Origin: CAZYFH01 sp964646815
Lineage (GTDB): Bacteria > Acidobacteriota > Vicinamibacteria > Vicinamibacterales > UBA8438
Direction of reading: 5' to 3'
DNA length: 64,000 nucleotides
NCBI GenBank assembly: GCA_964646815.1
Contig: CAZYFH010000020.1
Coordinates: forward strand, 1-64,000
The position numbers and the translations under genes are program-made. How positions within the stretch are numbered: the first letter of the stretch is position 1; each line of letters begins with the position of its first letter. Below are positions 35,075 to 44,474 of this stretch, piece by piece. Under the pieces are notes generated by a model. It was given only the letters and a program-made list of their open reading frames with translations, was not told the origin of the DNA and made no database searches.

Positions 35075-35358
35075 GACTCGTCCTCGTCCGTCCGCCCGGT
35101 CCGCAGAATGAGGAGGACCGCCATCGCGGCGGTGAAGACGACCGTGACCTCGCCCAACGTGTCGAAACTCCGATAGTCCGCCAGGACCGCGGTGACCATG
35201 TTCGGCACGTTGGTTTCGCCGTAGCCCTGTTCGATGTAGCGTGGCGACACGTGCACGCTGGCGGGCGATGCCGGATCACCCGTCGCCGGCATGTCCGCGG
35301 ATCCGAGGATCAGCAGGAGCCCGGTGACGCCGGTGGCGACCAGATGCAGATACCTCAA
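35071..35358 (-). CDS. MbhE-like subunit (separate C-terminal module of MrpA)
   Basis: A 95-residue membrane protein with two hydrophobic segments around a conserved external loop, PRYIEQGYGETNVPNMVTAV and DYRSFDTLGEVTVVFTAA. These match the last part of MrpA and the separate MbhE subunit of membrane-bound hydrogenases. The start is TTG 35358, overlapping the preceding stop as TTGA; the longer upstream frame is a shadow of the neighbour. Confidence 0.85.
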   Translation of the reverse strand: MRYLHLVATGVTGLLLILGSADMPATGDPASPASVHVSPRYIEQGYGETNVPNMVTAVLADYRSFDTLGEVTVVFTAAMAVLLILRTGRTDEDES

Positions 35359-35600
35359 TCCAGGCTCGTCCGCTCCGTCTTGAAGACGGCGATCACGAAG
35401 AATACCGTCGTGATCCCGGCGCCCACCGCCGCCTCTGTGAAGGCCACATCTACCGCGCCCATTTCGATCCACACCAGGCACATGAAGAGCCCGAACGCGC
35501 CGAGCAGGATGACGGAGGCCAGCAGATCCCGGAGTGTGATGGCGCCGATGGCGCAGGCCACCGCGAACCCGAGCAGCACCACGTCGAGTTGCCAGATCAT
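35355..35600 (-). CDS. MbhD-like (DUF4040) subunit
   Basis: An 81-residue protein with three predicted helices. The DUF4040/MbhD pattern is GAITLRDLLASVILLGAFGL and VDVAFTEAAVGAGITTVFFV, equivalent to the middle-C-terminal segment of MrpA that contacts the other small subunits. It follows mrpG by 8 bp and overlaps the MbhE-like gene by four bases. Confidence 0.9.
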   Translation of the reverse strand: MIWQLDVVLLGFAVACAIGAITLRDLLASVILLGAFGLFMCLVWIEMGAVDVAFTEAAVGAGITTVFFVIAVFKTERTSLD

Positions 35601-35608
35601 GACCGTCT

Positions 35609-35908
35609 CTACTGCTCCTCCGTGATCCAGAGCGCGGCCTGGTGCTTGAGCGCCGACCGCGCGATGGCGTGCGTGGCGGTCGGGCTCGTTAGGAAGACGA
35701 AGATGGCAATCAGCAGGATCTTGATGCTGACGAGGGCGATACCGCTATAGCACGCAAGCCCTACGAGCACCAGCAGCGCCCCCAGCGTGTCGCACTTTCC
35801 CGCAGCATGCATCCGCGTGTAGAAGTCTGGGAACCGGAGCAGGCCGACCGCGCCCGCGAACAGGAAGAAGACGCCGGCGCAGACGAGCCCCACTGCGAGC
35901 CAGGTCAC
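35609..35908 (-). CDS. mrpG: Mrp-type antiporter subunit G
   Basis: A 99-residue, three-helix MrpG/MnhG protein with the diagnostic GLLRFPDFYTRMHAAGKCDTLG (residues about 23-44) and FVFLTSPTATHAIARSA. GTG 35908 overlaps the mrpF stop as GTGA; the longer open frame upstream is Arg-rich and is the shadow of mrpF. Confidence 0.92.
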   Translation of the reverse strand: MTWLAVGLVCAGVFFLFAGAVGLLRFPDFYTRMHAAGKCDTLGALLVLVGLACYSGIALVSIKILLIAIFVFLTSPTATHAIARSALKHQAALWITEEQ

Positions 35909-36192
35909 GACAGATCCTCGCGGCCGAGCACGCTCTTCCGCTCGAAGTACTTCGACAGCGCGAGCGCCCCCATGAAGTTGATGAGCCCGTAGACGACGGC
36001 GATGTCGACGAAGAACTCGACGCGGTCGAAGATATAGCCGGTCAGCACAATGATCGCGATGGTCTTGGTGCCGATGACGTTGACGGCGATGATGCGGTCG
36101 ATGATTGCTGGACCGCGGATCGCGCGATACAGACACAACGAGACCGCCAACAGGATGACCATCGAGGTGGCCAGAAAGAAGGTCTGCATCAC
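35905..36192 (-). CDS. mrpF: Mrp-type antiporter subunit F
   Basis: A 95-residue, three-helix protein of the MrpF/MnhF family. The motif RAIRGPAIIDRIIAVNVIGT (residues about 24-43) with conserved Gly-Pro and Asp-Arg is diagnostic. It overlaps both mrpE and mrpG by four bases. Confidence 0.92.
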   Translation of the reverse strand: MMQTFFLATSMVILLAVSLCLYRAIRGPAIIDRIIAVNVIGTKTIAIIVLTGYIFDRVEFFVDIAVVYGLINFMGALALSKYFERKSVLGREDLS

Positions 36193-36698
36193 CGCGGCGC
36201 GGACGTCGAGCGACCTTCCGCGCGCTCTGATTCGAGAAACACGTGGGCGACGCGCCGCTCCATGTCGCCGGCCCGTAGCCCCGCAGCGACCTTGTCACTG
36301 AGGGCGTGCACACACAGCTCGCCGTCGTCCACGTCCATCGTGATCGTACCGGGCGTGACGGTAATGGAGTTCGCGAGTGTGGCCAGCGCCAGATCGCTCG
36401 TCAGCCCGGTTTTGACGCGAACGACCTGCGGGCGGATCTTGTGAGGAAAGATGACCAGATAGACGACATGAAGGTTGGCGAGGATCACCTGATACAGCAA
36501 CCACGGGAGATAACACAGATATCGCCAGACTTTCAGCGGCGTGCGGGACGACAGCGACTCCGGCAGCAGCAAATCGGAGGAGCAGACCGCAACGAGCCCG
36601 GCGCAGACGAGACCGAGACTCAGATGAAGCGCATCGAAATGGCCGGAGAAGACCAGCCAGAAAACGAACAGAACGCCGAAGACGACCGTGCGCCTCAC
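36189..36698 (-). CDS. mrpE: Mrp-type antiporter subunit E
   Basis: About 169 residues: two or three N-terminal membrane helices, then a cytoplasmic domain with LANSITVTPGTITMDVDDGELCVHAL, typical of MrpE/MnhE. GTG 36698 (VRRTVVFG) gives the family length; an upstream ATG at 36746 is also open. Neither has a clear ribosome site. It is the first gene of the antiporter set and lies 82 bp after pcrA. Confidence 0.9.
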   Translation of the reverse strand: MRRTVVFGVLFVFWLVFSGHFDALHLSLGLVCAGLVAVCSSDLLLPESLSSRTPLKVWRYLCYLPWLLYQVILANLHVVYLVIFPHKIRPQVVRVKTGLTSDLALATLANSITVTPGTITMDVDDGELCVHALSDKVAAGLRAGDMERRVAHVFLESERAEGRSTSAPR

Positions 36699-36780
36699 AG
36701 GGGGGATTCTATCGCGCGGTGCGCCCACGTGCTCGAGAACCGGCACGTATACGAGAGGCCCTGCGAATCGGCTTCTCGTG

Positions 36781-39045
36781 TTAGACGCGTTCCAGCCTCG
36801 CGTAGCGAGCGAACAGCTTCTTCACGCCGACGCTGCTGAACCGCACGGTGACCTTCAGATCGGTGGACGCTGGCTCGACGCTCACCACTGTCCCGACACC
36901 GAACGTCGGATGCCGCAGGCGCGCGCCGGGTGAGATGCCGCCGTACGACTGGTCTTCGGCGGCGTCGTCGTGTGCATGCGGCGGCGGCGCCGCGGCGGGC
37001 TCCTGCCACTGGCGGCGTTGCTGAAACGCGCGGCGACCGCCGGCCGTGGCCGGCACGCGGGATGGCGGGCTGAAGGTCGGCTCGACGACCTCGGCGAGCT
37101 CGGAGGGGATCTCCAGAAAGAAGCGCGACGGCTCGGTCGATTGGTATTCGCCGAAGACGCGCCGACGTGCGGCGCTAGTCAGCACCAGCTGCGACCGCGC
37201 GCGCGTTATCCCGACATAGCACAGCCGCCGTTCCTCTTCAAGCTCCTCCTCGTCCTCCGCGGCCCGCGCATGCGGAAAGAGGCCGTCTTCCATCCCTGCA
37301 ATCACCACGAGTGGGAACTCCAGACCCTTGGCCGCGTGAAGTGTCATCAGCCAGATACGAGCGTCGCGCGCGCCGTCTTCCTCGTCGACGTCCGACATGA
37401 GCGAGAGCCGGTCGATAAAGCCCGCCAGCGTCGCGCCGTCCTCACGCAGCTCGTAGTCGCGCGCGGCGGAGACCAGCTCCATCAAGTTTGAGACGCGGGA
37501 TTCTGCCTCGGCGCTGCCGTCGTCCCGCAACGCTTGGAGGTAACGCGTCTGATCGAGAGCGCTAGCGAGCGCGACCGAGGCCGGCTCGGTGCCGGCCGTT
37601 CGCGTCAGCGCCGTCATCATGTCGCGGAATCGGGTCAGCGCCGACAGCGCCCGGGTCGGCAACAGTCGCTCGTCGGTTGCCCGCACGACCCGCGCCCAGA
37701 GCGATGCGGGCGCGGCCTCAGGCATCAGACCGCCCTCGCGTAGCAGCGGTGACACAGGCGCCTGCGGATCCATGCCTTCCAGACCCTCCATGACCCCCTT
37801 GCCAATCCCGCGCGCCGGCACGTTGATCACGCGCCGGAGGCTGACGTCGTCGTGAGAGTTGAGCAGCAGCTTTAGGTAGGCAAGGGCGTCCTTGATCTCC
37901 TTGCGCTCGTAGAAGCGCACACCGCCCACGACCCGGTATGGCATCGCGTCGCGGGTCAACGCGTCCTCGATGGCCCGCGACTGCGCGTTCGTGCGATACA
38001 GCACTGCCACCGCGTCCGAATCGTCGGCCAGTGCCGCGCGCAGTCTCCCTACGATGAAGTCGGCCTCCTCAAGCTCGTCGTGGGCACGGTGGTAGACGAT
38101 CGGATCGCCCCCGACGCGCTCGGTCCAGAGCCGCTTCGGCTTGCGGTTTGTATTGCGGCTGATGACCGCGGAGGCGGCGTCGAGGATGACCTGTGTGGAT
38201 CGGTAGTTGCGCTCCAGCCGCACGACGGTCGTCTCGGGGAAGTCCGCTTCGAAGTCGAGGATGTTCCGCAGATCCGCGCCGCGCCATTTGTAGATCGATT
38301 GGTCCGGATCGCCGACGACACATAGGTTGCGGTGGGCAGCCGCGAGATGCCGCACCAGTAGATACTGTGGTCGATTCGTGTCCTGATACTCATCTACCAT
38401 GACGAACCGGAAGCGCTCGGCGTAGCGGACTCGCGCCTCATCGGATGTGTCGAAGAGCGTCACCGTCTTCAGGAGGAGGTCATCGAAGTCGAGCGCGTTG
38501 CTCTGTGCGAGGGCGCGCGCATAGTGGTCGTAGACCAGAGCGAGCTGCTCATCACCGAACGTCAGACTGTCGCGGCGGACATCGGCGGCGCTTTCCATCC
38601 GGTTCTTGGCATGGCTGATGCGCGAGAGCAGTGTCCGTGGGGGCGTGATCTTGTCGTCTATATTGAGGTCGCGCATCGCGCGGCGCACGGCGGCCAGCTG
38701 GTCAACGGAGTCGTAGATGACGAAGTCGCGCGTCAGGCCGATCCGGGGCGCCTCGCGCCGCAGTACCCGCGCGCAGAAGGCGTGAAACGTCGAAATCCAC
38801 AGCTTCGGGTGGTCCGACGCCAGCAACCGCTCGACGCGGGACCGCATCTCCTCGGCGGCCTTGTTCGTAAAGGTCACCGCCAGCACCTGGGTGGCGTCGG
38901 CGTGGCCGTCGCCGATGAGATACGCCAGGCGATAACAGATGACGCGCGTTTTGCCCGATCCGGCACCGGCCAGGATCAGGAGGGGTCCCTCCCGGTGCAG
39001 CACCGCGGTCCGCTGCTCGGGGTTGAGCTCGTCGAGGAAGTGCAT
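36781..39045 (-). CDS. pcrA: ATP-dependent DNA helicase PcrA/UvrD
   Basis: A 754-residue superfamily 1A 3'-5' helicase for repair and for removing RecA or replication blocks. It begins LNPEQRTAV (Q motif), with Walker A AGAGSGKTR near residue 33, VDEYQDTNRPQ (motif II), DPDQSIYKWRGA (motif III), NYRSTQ (motif IV), TLHAAKGLEFPLV (motif V) and ITRARSQLVL (motif VI). The C-terminal Tudor-like domain GARLRHPTFGVGTVVSVE is the PcrA/UvrD RNA-polymerase-contacting tail. A palindromic repeat ends 3 bp before its start codon. Confidence 0.96.
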   Translation of the reverse strand: MHFLDELNPEQRTAVLHREGPLLILAGAGSGKTRVICYRLAYLIGDGHADATQVLAVTFTNKAAEEMRSRVERLLASDHPKLWISTFHAFCARVLRREAPRIGLTRDFVIYDSVDQLAAVRRAMRDLNIDDKITPPRTLLSRISHAKNRMESAADVRRDSLTFGDEQLALVYDHYARALAQSNALDFDDLLLKTVTLFDTSDEARVRYAERFRFVMVDEYQDTNRPQYLLVRHLAAAHRNLCVVGDPDQSIYKWRGADLRNILDFEADFPETTVVRLERNYRSTQVILDAASAVISRNTNRKPKRLWTERVGGDPIVYHRAHDELEEADFIVGRLRAALADDSDAVAVLYRTNAQSRAIEDALTRDAMPYRVVGGVRFYERKEIKDALAYLKLLLNSHDDVSLRRVINVPARGIGKGVMEGLEGMDPQAPVSPLLREGGLMPEAAPASLWARVVRATDERLLPTRALSALTRFRDMMTALTRTAGTEPASVALASALDQTRYLQALRDDGSAEAESRVSNLMELVSAARDYELREDGATLAGFIDRLSLMSDVDEEDGARDARIWLMTLHAAKGLEFPLVVIAGMEDGLFPHARAAEDEEELEEERRLCYVGITRARSQLVLTSAARRRVFGEYQSTEPSRFFLEIPSELAEVVEPTFSPPSRVPATAGGRRAFQQRRQWQEPAAAPPPHAHDDAAEDQSYGGISPGARLRHPTFGVGTVVSVEPASTDLKVTVRFSSVGVKKLFARYARLERV

Positions 39046-39048
39046 CTG

Positions 39049-39214
39049 TTAGCAGCCCGCGGTGAACGTCCCGCGTCGCACCGAGACCGGTGATGCGCCT
39101 GGCTGACAAGGCGCGAAGAGGGAGAACGCTCCTAAGACTTGACCGATGAGCAGTGCTGTCACGTGGGATGCGGCGCGGGTCGAATGCAGCGGGACTCTCA
39201 CCATGGGCTTCTAG
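39049..39214. repeat. Dispersed palindromic repeat, copy B (both ends)
   Basis: The left end is TTAGCAGCCCGCGGTGAACG; the right end, read inward on the other strand, is CTAGAAGCCCATGGTGAGAG. Both continue as GTCCCGC, so they form imperfect terminal inverted repeats of about 27 bases around roughly 110 bases. An inner block GGTCGAATGCAG is shared with copy C. It fills most of the glmS-pcrA spacer. Confidence 0.75.
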
Positions 39215-39294
39215 GGGCCGTCGGTGTTGGGATCACTGAAAATTAAAGGCCAGCACCGGCTGCGGGTCGGTCCACCAGTTCCTAGCTCCAACCT

Positions 39295-41139
<1,845 letters not shown>

Positions 41140-41299
41140 GGGTGATCTTTAACTAGAGGGGGCTTCGCGCCGAATCCCACGCGGCCGCTCCGCGGGGACC
41201 CTGAGAGCCCCATTCCGCGCCTTGGCCGGTTGCCGAAGGTCAACAACGAATGCGGAGTTCCGTTCGGTGCCGCACAACGACTAACTGTACCGCAGGACT

Positions 41300-42688
41300 T
41301 CAGGACCCCTTCTCCCTTTTCTTCTCCACCCACCCCTCCTTGTTGGTCTGCCGCCCGCGTGTGATCGCGAGTGCGCCGGCGGGCACATCATCGGTGACGC
41401 ATGACCCCGCTGCGATGTACGCACCACGACCCACGGTGACGGGGGCGACAAGCTGGGTGCCACTCCCGATGAAGACGTCAGCCTCAAGGAGGGTGCGGTG
41501 TTTGGTGCGGCCGTCGTAGTTGCAGGTGATCGTGCCAGCGCCGATGTTGACGCCGGGCCCCACCTCCGCGTCGCCCACGTAGCTCAGGTGGTTGGTTTTC
41601 GTACGGGTGCCGAGCGACGAATTCTTGACCTCGACGAAGTTCCCGACGCGGGCCTGCTCCCCGATCACCGACTTGGGCCGGATGTGGGCGAACGGGCCGA
41701 CACGCGCGCCCACGGCGATCTCCGAGTGGGCGATCACGCAGAAGTTGTTGACCGTCACGTCGTCGCCGACCGTGGAGTCGACGATGCGCACGCCACCATG
41801 GAGCTCGCAGCGCGCGCCGATCACCGTGCGCCCCTCGATCGTCACGCCCGGATGAATCACGGTGTCGGGACCGACCGCGACGTCGCTGTCGACGTAGGTC
41901 GTCGCCGGGTCCTCGATGGTCACGCCGGCCGCCATGAGCTCGTCGTTTTTGCCTTGTCGCATAAAGCCGCTCGTTTCCGCCAGCTCGGCCTGGCTGTTGA
42001 TGCCCCGGATCTCGCGCGAGTCCTCCGTCACCACCGTCTCCACCGTCAGCCGCCGCCGCCGATACATCTGCAGAATAGCCGGCAGGTAACGCTCGCGCTG
42101 CGGTCCGTCCTCGGAGACCTGGAGGAGGGTGTCGAAGAGCGGCTCGAGGTCGAAAGCGTAGATGCCCGCGTTGACCTCCCGCAAGCGCCGTTGCTCCGGA
42201 GTGGCGTCGGCTTCTTCGACGATACGCGTGAACCTCCCGTCGTGTCGCACCACGCGCCCGTAGCCGTACGGCTGGTCGAGAAAGGCCGTTAGGACGGTGG
42301 ACGCCGCGCCTGCCGCGTCGTGCCGATCCGCCAGGCGCGCTAGCGTCGCCGGCGTGACGAGCGGCGCGTCACCCGAGAGAACCACCACCGTCCCCGCCAC
42401 GCCCTCGAAGCAGTGCGACGCTTGCAGCAGCGCGTGTGCCGTCCCGAGCTGGGGTTCTTGTCGCACGACTCGCACTAGCGGGTCGTGCGTTGTCTCGACC
42501 GCCGCCGAGACCGTCTCGGCCTGGTGACCGACGATGACGGTGGTCGAAGCCGGCTCCAGGGATGCCGCCGCCCGCAAGACCCGGTCGAGCAGCGTGCGAC
42601 CCGCCAGCCGATGGAGCACTTTGGGCCGAGCCGCCTTCATGCGCGTGCCCTTGCCGGCGGCCAGCACGATCACGTGGCGAACGGACAT
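41300..42688 (-). CDS. glmU: Bifunctional GlcNAc-1-phosphate uridyltransferase / GlcN-1-phosphate acetyltransferase
   Basis: A 462-residue bifunctional enzyme finishing UDP-GlcNAc synthesis. The N-terminal uridyltransferase has LAAGKGTRMKAARPKVLHRL (about 10-29) and GDAPLVT. From about residue 250 a left-handed beta-helix of hexapeptide repeats forms the acetyltransferase, with FVEVKNSSLGTRTKTNHLSY and NIGAGTITCNYDGRTKHRT. A Lys/Glu-rich tail (WVEKKREKGS) ends it. Confidence 0.97.
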   Translation of the reverse strand: MSVRHVIVLAAGKGTRMKAARPKVLHRLAGRTLLDRVLRAAASLEPASTTVIVGHQAETVSAAVETTHDPLVRVVRQEPQLGTAHALLQASHCFEGVAGTVVVLSGDAPLVTPATLARLADRHDAAGAASTVLTAFLDQPYGYGRVVRHDGRFTRIVEEADATPEQRRLREVNAGIYAFDLEPLFDTLLQVSEDGPQRERYLPAILQMYRRRRLTVETVVTEDSREIRGINSQAELAETSGFMRQGKNDELMAAGVTIEDPATTYVDSDVAVGPDTVIHPGVTIEGRTVIGARCELHGGVRIVDSTVGDDVTVNNFCVIAHSEIAVGARVGPFAHIRPKSVIGEQARVGNFVEVKNSSLGTRTKTNHLSYVGDAEVGPGVNIGAGTITCNYDGRTKHRTLLEADVFIGSGTQLVAPVTVGRGAYIAAGSCVTDDVPAGALAITRGRQTNKEGWVEKKREKGS

Positions 42689-42712
42689 CCTGATTCGGAA
42701 GCCCTGTGGTCC

Positions 42713-42844
42713 TTAGGAGCCTGCGATGTAAGTCCGCATGGCACGGAGGGCGCGCTGCATCGGCGGCACGTCCGGGCGGTGCGAGACGCGACGAGGGCGT
42801 CTATTCCCGGTCGAATGCAGTGGCACTTGCACCCAAGCTCCTAA
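42713..42844. repeat. Dispersed palindromic repeat, copy C (both ends)
   Basis: The left end is TTAGGAGCCTGCGATGTAAG; the right end, read inward, is TTAGGAGCTTGGGTGCAAG. The outermost eight bases (TTAGGAGC/GCTCCTAA) are perfectly inverted. The inner GGTCGAATGCAG block matches copy B. The stop codon of the TPR gene (TAG, 42841-42843) lies inside its terminal repeat, so insertion or evolution of the element reaches the coding end. Confidence 0.75.
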
Positions 42845-43473
42845 CGTTTGCGCGACCGGCGAGAGGAGAGGGCGGCGGGCGCAATCGCCCTCCGGAACGC
42901 GCCATCCCTGTGCAGCACTTTGAAATCGGGTTCCTGCTGCGCGAGCAGTCGGTTGTCCGCGTTCAGCTCGATTGCGCGCCGCAAGTGTGCGATGGCCGGA
43001 CGCGTCTCGCCCCGGAGCGCGCGAGCGACGGCCATCATATATTGCACGTGATCGCTGTCGGGATCGTCGGCGGCAGCCGCATCGAGAAGGCGCACTGCCT
43101 CGTCGATCGACCCACTATTGAGCGCCAGCGTCGCGGCATACGTGCGCTCTTCGAGTGACCGGGGCGGCGGGACAGGGGCCGCGGATTCCCGTTCGCAAAT
43201 TTTTAGGTAGACGTGCGCGCGCTCCTGGAGCTCGCGCTCTTCCGGATAGTTGGTCACGACTTCCCGTAGGGCCGAGTCCGCAACCAAGAAATCGCGCCGC
43301 TGCATTGCCTCGATCCCCTGTTCGTAGAGCCGGAGTGCCTGCGCTGACCGCTCGCGGCGCGCTTTCGCCGCGGCACTCACTTTGGGTTTCGGTCCGCTCT
43401 TCACGGCCCGGGGCCGCGGGGATTTCCGCTTCCCTTTGCCCGCCGGGGCCTTTCGCGCTGAGCGTTTCGCCAT
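42841..43473 (-). CDS. TPR-like protein with Lys/Arg-rich N-terminus, function unknown
   Basis: About 210 residues from ATG 43473 (MAKRSARKAPAGKGKRK). The first 45 residues are Lys/Arg/Pro/Ala-rich and likely unstructured, possibly nucleic-acid binding. The rest shows tetratricopeptide-like helix pairs (ALRLYEQGIEAMQRRDFLVA, YAATLALNSGSIDEAVRLL, AHLRRAIELNADNRLLA). It is cytoplasmic, with no signal. It stands 57 bp after rsmI and before glmU. A 19-codon upstream extension has no support. Confidence 0.75.
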   Translation of the reverse strand: MAKRSARKAPAGKGKRKSPRPRAVKSGPKPKVSAAAKARRERSAQALRLYEQGIEAMQRRDFLVADSALREVVTNYPEERELQERAHVYLKICERESAAPVPPPRSLEERTYAATLALNSGSIDEAVRLLDAAAADDPDSDHVQYMMAVARALRGETRPAIAHLRRAIELNADNRLLAQQEPDFKVLHRDGAFRRAIAPAALSSRRSRKR

Positions 43474-43530
43474 AGGGGGTGCTACGCGCCGAAGCGTGCC
43501 ACCATAGCAGAGCCCCACACGATGGGTCAA

Positions 43531-44382
43531 TCACCCAATATCGCTCTTCGCTTTCTCGATGGCCTGATAAATTTCTCGCCCGGACGTCTCGTATTTGGCC
43601 GCGAGAGCACGAACGGCACGTCTCCTGCCCCCGCCTAGATCTGTCATTCGACCAAATTCAGCGAGGAGACCGGTACCACTGGGTGGGCTGCGCCTGGATT
43701 GTGTCCCAATACCCGGTTCAATGACGACGGTCACCTCGCCGCGAGGTGTAGGGAGGCGTTCAAGGACTTCAATTATAGGTCCAACGACCAACTCTTCGTG
43801 CAATTTCGTCAGCTCACGGCACACGGCGATAGTTTGATCTCCTATGGTAGCGTGCAGATCCGTGAGGGAGGCTCGCAGACGATGGGGTGCCTCAAAGAAG
43901 ATCACGGGATGCTTTGCCGTCACGACCGAAGCAAACCACTTTTTTCTGGCTTGTGACCGATTTGGTGCGAAGCCGGCGAATAGGAACGGCCCCCCGGCAG
44001 CGCCTGATGTGACGAGAGCGGCGAGCACGGCGCTAGGACCTGGGATCGCTTCGACCCGGACGCCTCCGGCAAGTGCCGTGCGCACAAGGCGCGCACCAGG
44101 ATCGGAGACCAGTGGGGTGCCGGCGTCGCTGATGAGCGCGACAGTCCCACCGTCCACCAGTCGGGCGAGCAGCCATGGGGTCTTTGTCGTCTCGTTGTGC
44201 TCGTGAAAGCTGGTACGTTGTGTCGACACGCCGTAGTGGGTCAGCAGCTTCGCCGCGCGGCGAGTGTCTTCCGCGGCGATCAGGTCGACGGCACCGAGCA
44301 CCCGAATCGCGCGGTAGGTGACATCCTCGAGGTTGCCGATAGGGGTGGCGACAACATAGAGCGTGCCTGGCTTGACCTGCAC
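43531..44382 (-). CDS. rsmI: 16S rRNA (cytidine1402-2'-O)-methyltransferase RsmI
   Basis: A 283-residue SAM-dependent methyltransferase that 2'-O-methylates C1402 of 16S rRNA. Hallmarks are GTLYVVATPIGNLEDVTYRA at the start, AAEDTRRAAKLL, ISDAGTPLVSDPG and GPSAVLAALVTSG. A basic C-terminal region follows (SGREIYQAIEKAKSD). The start is GTG 44382. It begins the long leftward run and is divergent from the DUF885 gene. Confidence 0.95.
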   Translation of the reverse strand: MQVKPGTLYVVATPIGNLEDVTYRAIRVLGAVDLIAAEDTRRAAKLLTHYGVSTQRTSFHEHNETTKTPWLLARLVDGGTVALISDAGTPLVSDPGARLVRTALAGGVRVEAIPGPSAVLAALVTSGAAGGPFLFAGFAPNRSQARKKWFASVVTAKHPVIFFEAPHRLRASLTDLHATIGDQTIAVCRELTKLHEELVVGPIIEVLERLPTPRGEVTVVIEPGIGTQSRRSPPSGTGLLAEFGRMTDLGGGRRRAVRALAAKYETSGREIYQAIEKAKSDIG

Positions 44383-44474
44383 GGTGTCTGGGGGGGGCGG
44401 CCACCGCGGTGTGCGGACCGCAACGGTATTGTACCATCAAGGGCTGGCCCTCCTTGGCTGGTGGGATTCTAGTG

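Noticed and set aside
39049..39214. T-box or cobalamin riboswitch in the glmS-pcrA spacer
   Set aside because: The GGTGNNANTCC-like and GGTGNNACGCGGG-like pieces recall these RNAs, but no specifier loop, full antiterminator or B12 core is present, and the same sequence occurs as inverted ends of a repeat.
41140..41299. glmS ribozyme or other leader RNA near glmS
   Set aside because: No conserved ribozyme core could be traced in the 160-bp upstream spacer; only short GC-rich dyads.
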